From positions 310,001-374,000 of the forward strand of contig SUVP01000001.1 of the NCBI GenBank assembly GCA_015061945.1: DNA of 64,000 nt. The letters run 5' to 3'. Below, piece by piece: positions 61,714-64,000 of the stretch (position 1 is its first letter; each line of letters opens with the position of its first letter). A model generated the notes under the pieces. It was not told the DNA's origin and did no database searches. It was given only the letters and a program-made list of their open reading frames with translations. Origin of the DNA: Opitutales bacterium. GTDB taxonomy: Bacteria > Verrucomicrobiota > Verrucomicrobiia > Opitutales > Intestinicryptomonadaceae. The position numbers and the translations under genes are program-made.

Positions 61714-63642
61714 TTATGAATTTTCTTCTTCAGAAATTTTCTCGGTTATGTCTTCCCACTCTTTGTAAAGTTGGTCGATTTTATTTTTCAACGCATTGTA
61801 ATTTTCTGTTATTGACGCACACTGTGCACCCTTCTTGAAAAATTCTGGAGACGACATTTCAAGCTCTGTTTGTGCTAAATCTTCCTCAGCTTCGGCAATC
61901 ATTTTCTCGATTCTATTCGACTCCTTTTTTAATTTAGACACACGCTCACGTCGCTTTGCCGATTCAATGCGACGCTCTTTTGCATCAGAAATTTTCTTAA
62001 CTCCGCCACCTTGCGAACGCAAAACAATCTTGCCTTCGCTTTTAATTCGCTCGACATAATCGGAGAGATTCCCTGGGAAAATTCGCAAGCCACGCGGAGA
62101 AAGCTCGATAACTTTTTCGACGATTGGATCGAGAAATGCACGGTCGTGGCTGACAATCAAATACGTTCCTTGATAAGCTGAAAGTGCTTTTTGCAACACG
62201 CCTTTTGAATTCATATCAAGGTGATTTGTCGGCTCGTCGAGAATTAAAAAGTTAAATTCTTTCAGAAGCATTTTCACAAGTGCGAGTCGATTTTTTTCGC
62301 CACCCGATAGAATACCAACACCTTTCAAAACGTCGTTGCCCGAGAACAAAAACGAACCCAACAATCCACGCACTTCTTGCTTACGCTCCATCGGTGCAAC
62401 TTCTAACGCCTCTGTCAAAACATCGTTTGACGGATTGAGTTCCTCAGATTGATGTTGTGCAAAGTACGACATCTGCACATTTAAGCCCAGTTCAGCCGAC
62501 CCGCTATCTGCTTGCAAATCGCCAGCAATGATTTTGATAAGCGTACTTTTTCCAGCTCCATTTACACCGACAAGTGCAACACGTTCGCCTCGTTCAATCT
62601 TGAACGATACGCTGTCTAACACTTTGTGATTGCCGAAAGATTTACTAATGTTTGCGACATCCAAGACGACTTGCCCGCAACGCTTTGGCTCTGGAAAATG
62701 AAAACTGATTTTTGAGTTATCCTCTTCGTCGACTTCAATTCGCTCCATTTTATCGAGTGCTTTTATGCGACTCTGCACTTGTGCGGCTTTCGTATTTTTA
62801 TATCTAAAACGCTCAATAAATTTTTCAGTTTTCTCAATCGCTCTACGCTGATTTTCCGCCGCACGCTCAACTTGATGTTTCCGTGCTTCCGACTCACGCA
62901 AGAAAAATCCGTAATTGCCTGCATATAAATCGAGACGCCCTTTTACGACGTGAAAGGTTCTGTTTGTCATTGCATCGAGAAATGCTCTATCGTGGCTGAC
63001 AATCATAACAGCACCTGCGTACGACTTCAAATAATCTTCGAGCCATGCAACAGATTCGATATCCAAGTGATTCGTCGGTTCGTCGAGCATTAGTAGCGAC
63101 GGCTCTTTTAATAAAAGTTTTGCCAACGCAATACGCATTTGCCAACCGCCCGAAAACTCGGAACAAGGGCGATTCATATCTGACATCGAAAACCCTAAAC
63201 CTTGCAAAACTGTTTCTACTCGAGAACGCAACTTGCTTTCTTCGGCATCTTCGAGGCGATGAGTCAGCTCGCCCATTTCTAAAATTGCTTCGTTATATTC
63301 GATTGAATTTGGATTAGCTTGTGCGAGTACAGAATCTACTTCTGCCATTTTTTCTCGAAGTGCTATGACATTATCGAAAGCCGATTCTACTTCGTCATAA
63401 AGCGGACGTGAACCAACCACAATAGCGTCTTGTGGGAGATACCCGACTGTCGCATATTTTGGCTTTGCAATTTCTCCGCTATCTGAATGTTCCAAGCCAC
63501 AAAGGATTTTCAACAACGTACTCTTACCTGCCCCATTTGAGCCGACAAGCCCGATGCGATCGCCTTTATTGACAACCGCATTGACTTCGTCGAAAAGTTT
63601 TCGAGCCCCGAACGCCAGACTTATGTTTCTGATTTCAATCAT
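61714..63642 (-). CDS. ABC-F family ATPase (translation factor, Uup/EttA-like)
   Basis: 642 aa from the ATG at 63642 (MIEIRNISLAFGARKLFDEV). Two ATP-binding cassettes without membrane helices: Walker A GLVGSNGAGKSTLLKIL and ALVGVNGAGKSTLIKII, signatures CSEFSGGWQMR and GILSGGEKNR, Walker B LLMLDEPTNHLD and FLILDEPTNHLD. A charged P-site linker lies between, and the C-terminal part is a coiled coil (KKESNRIEKMIAEAEEDLAQ). ABC-F proteins act on the ribosome; some give antibiotic resistance, which cannot be decided here. Confidence 0.92.
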   Translation of the reverse strand: MIEIRNISLAFGARKLFDEVNAVVNKGDRIGLVGSNGAGKSTLLKILCGLEHSDSGEIAKPKYATVGYLPQDAIVVGSRPLYDEVESAFDNVIALREKMAEVDSVLAQANPNSIEYNEAILEMGELTHRLEDAEESKLRSRVETVLQGLGFSMSDMNRPCSEFSGGWQMRIALAKLLLKEPSLLMLDEPTNHLDIESVAWLEDYLKSYAGAVMIVSHDRAFLDAMTNRTFHVVKGRLDLYAGNYGFFLRESEARKHQVERAAENQRRAIEKTEKFIERFRYKNTKAAQVQSRIKALDKMERIEVDEEDNSKISFHFPEPKRCGQVVLDVANISKSFGNHKVLDSVSFKIERGERVALVGVNGAGKSTLIKIIAGDLQADSGSAELGLNVQMSYFAQHQSEELNPSNDVLTEALEVAPMERKQEVRGLLGSFLFSGNDVLKGVGILSGGEKNRLALVKMLLKEFNFLILDEPTNHLDMNSKGVLQKALSAYQGTYLIVSHDRAFLDPIVEKVIELSPRGLRIFPGNLSDYVERIKSEGKIVLRSQGGGVKKISDAKERRIESAKRRERVSKLKKESNRIEKMIAEAEEDLAQTELEMSSPEFFKKGAQCASITENYNALKNKIDQLYKEWEDITEKISEEENS

Positions 63643-63653
63643 CGCAATAAAAA

Positions 63654-63679
63654 TGTGCGGTAAAATTTTGCACCGCACA
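63654..63679 (-). terminator. Terminator of pta
   Basis: 8-bp stem TGTGCGGT/ACCGCACA, 10-nt loop, TTTTT on the minus strand, 21 bp after the stop at 63701. It overlaps a longer alternative start of the ABC-F gene, supporting the start at 63642. Confidence 0.85.
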
Positions 63680-63700
63680 AGAGTAATATCTAAAAATCAA

Positions 63701-64000
63701 TTAGAGTGATTCTGTCGAAAGGAAACGTCTGTCAACCGCCTGTGCACCGACGATTACGCTTGTTCCAAATATTTCATCGACCGTCGCACCACGAGAAATT
63801 TCGGCGATTGGTTTAGTTAAGCCTGTCAAAATTTGACCATAACAATTTGCCGAAGAAATAACACGCAACGATTTCGACGCAATGTTGCCTGCGTTGAGAT
63901 CTGGGAAAATCAGAACATTTGCATGTCCCGCAACCGAGCTTGACAAACCTTTCATTTGTGCGACTTCTTTTTGAAGTGCTGCGTCGATTTGAAGTTCGCC
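63701..64000 (-). CDS. pta: Phosphate acetyltransferase, C-terminal part (5' end outside window)
   Basis: About 99 codons; the frame continues past the window edge through GELQIDAALQKEVAQ, so the ATG at 63955 is internal. ANVLIFPDLNAGNIASK, CYGQILTGLTKPIAEISRGA and the closing IVGAQAV are the conserved end of phosphotransacetylase. Interconverts acetyl-CoA and acetyl phosphate, fitting a fermentative lifestyle. Confidence 0.9.
   Translation of the reverse strand, partial: GELQIDAALQKEVAQMKGLSSSVAGHANVLIFPDLNAGNIASKSLRVISSANCYGQILTGLTKPIAEISRGATVDEIFGTSVIVGAQAVDRRFLSTESL

Noticed and set aside
1-64000. CRISPR arrays, rRNA genes, transposases
   Set aside because: No regularly spaced repeats with unique spacers, no rRNA sequence and no transposase-like protein were seen on either strand.

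Overview
The window comes from the chromosome of a Gram-negative, AT-rich, glycan-degrading bacterium. Outer-membrane and envelope signs are a FadL-type porin, a TolB-like beta-propeller, many lipoproteins and a PEP-CTERM protein. Secreted xylose-isomerase-like TIM barrels, a DUF1080 protein, GH106-like and GH39-like lipoproteins, an SSS sugar transporter and the absence of any SusC/SusD pair together point to Verrucomicrobiota, probably an Opitutae/Puniceicoccales-like gut or particle-associated lineage. This placement is inferred from gene content, not from a marker phylogeny.

Layout. 0.0-23.1 kb is a carbohydrate-use region, nearly all on the minus strand. It opens with the end of a secreted TIM-barrel gene, a divergent IclR regulator with two operator-like palindromes, and an AraC regulator. 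Next come a GH101/DUF5696-like protein, a double-FAD-domain oxidoreductase, a GH43/130-like lipoprotein, two tandem GH106-like lipoproteins, a LacI regulator and two tandem GH39-like enzymes. It ends with a fructuronate reductase-like SDR, glucuronate isomerase UxaC and an SSS symporter. The simplest reading is outside-the-cytoplasm breakdown of a rhamnose- and uronate-containing glycan, with glucuronate imported and sent to mannonate.

23.4-26.9 kb looks like accessory DNA: an SdpI-like membrane protein, then a DUF262/DUF1524 (GmrSD-like) putative type IV restriction gene enclosed by two near-identical 69-bp copies of the tRNA-Pro terminator. 26.9-38.7 kb is housekeeping (ccsA/ccsB, ychF, purM, thrH, tolB-like, MATE, tyrS, SGNH hydrolase, dnaA), all on the minus strand. 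38.7-39.3 kb, between dnaA and ruvX, is an AT-rich gene-free stretch with DnaA-box-like sites and is a candidate oriC. Every gene but one (the DUF262 gene) from 2.4 to 38.7 kb is transcribed away from it.

39.3-64 kb is mixed in strand: ruvX-truA, fabF, acpP, a FadL porin, a DjlA-like co-chaperone, a second secreted TIM-barrel protein, a WecE-type aminotransferase, a large PEP-CTERM protein, a 660-aa EF-hand-like membrane protein, tRNA-Phe, a DUF1080 lipoprotein and an M3 oligopeptidase. A plus-strand run follows (C39-like protease, MECR-type enoyl reductase, queF, HtrA protease, an unknown secreted protein, GH10 xylanase), then an ABC-F ATPase and the 3' end of pta. Strong hairpin terminators separate most transcription units and are listed individually. 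No rRNA, CRISPR array, transposase, integrase or prophage was seen.
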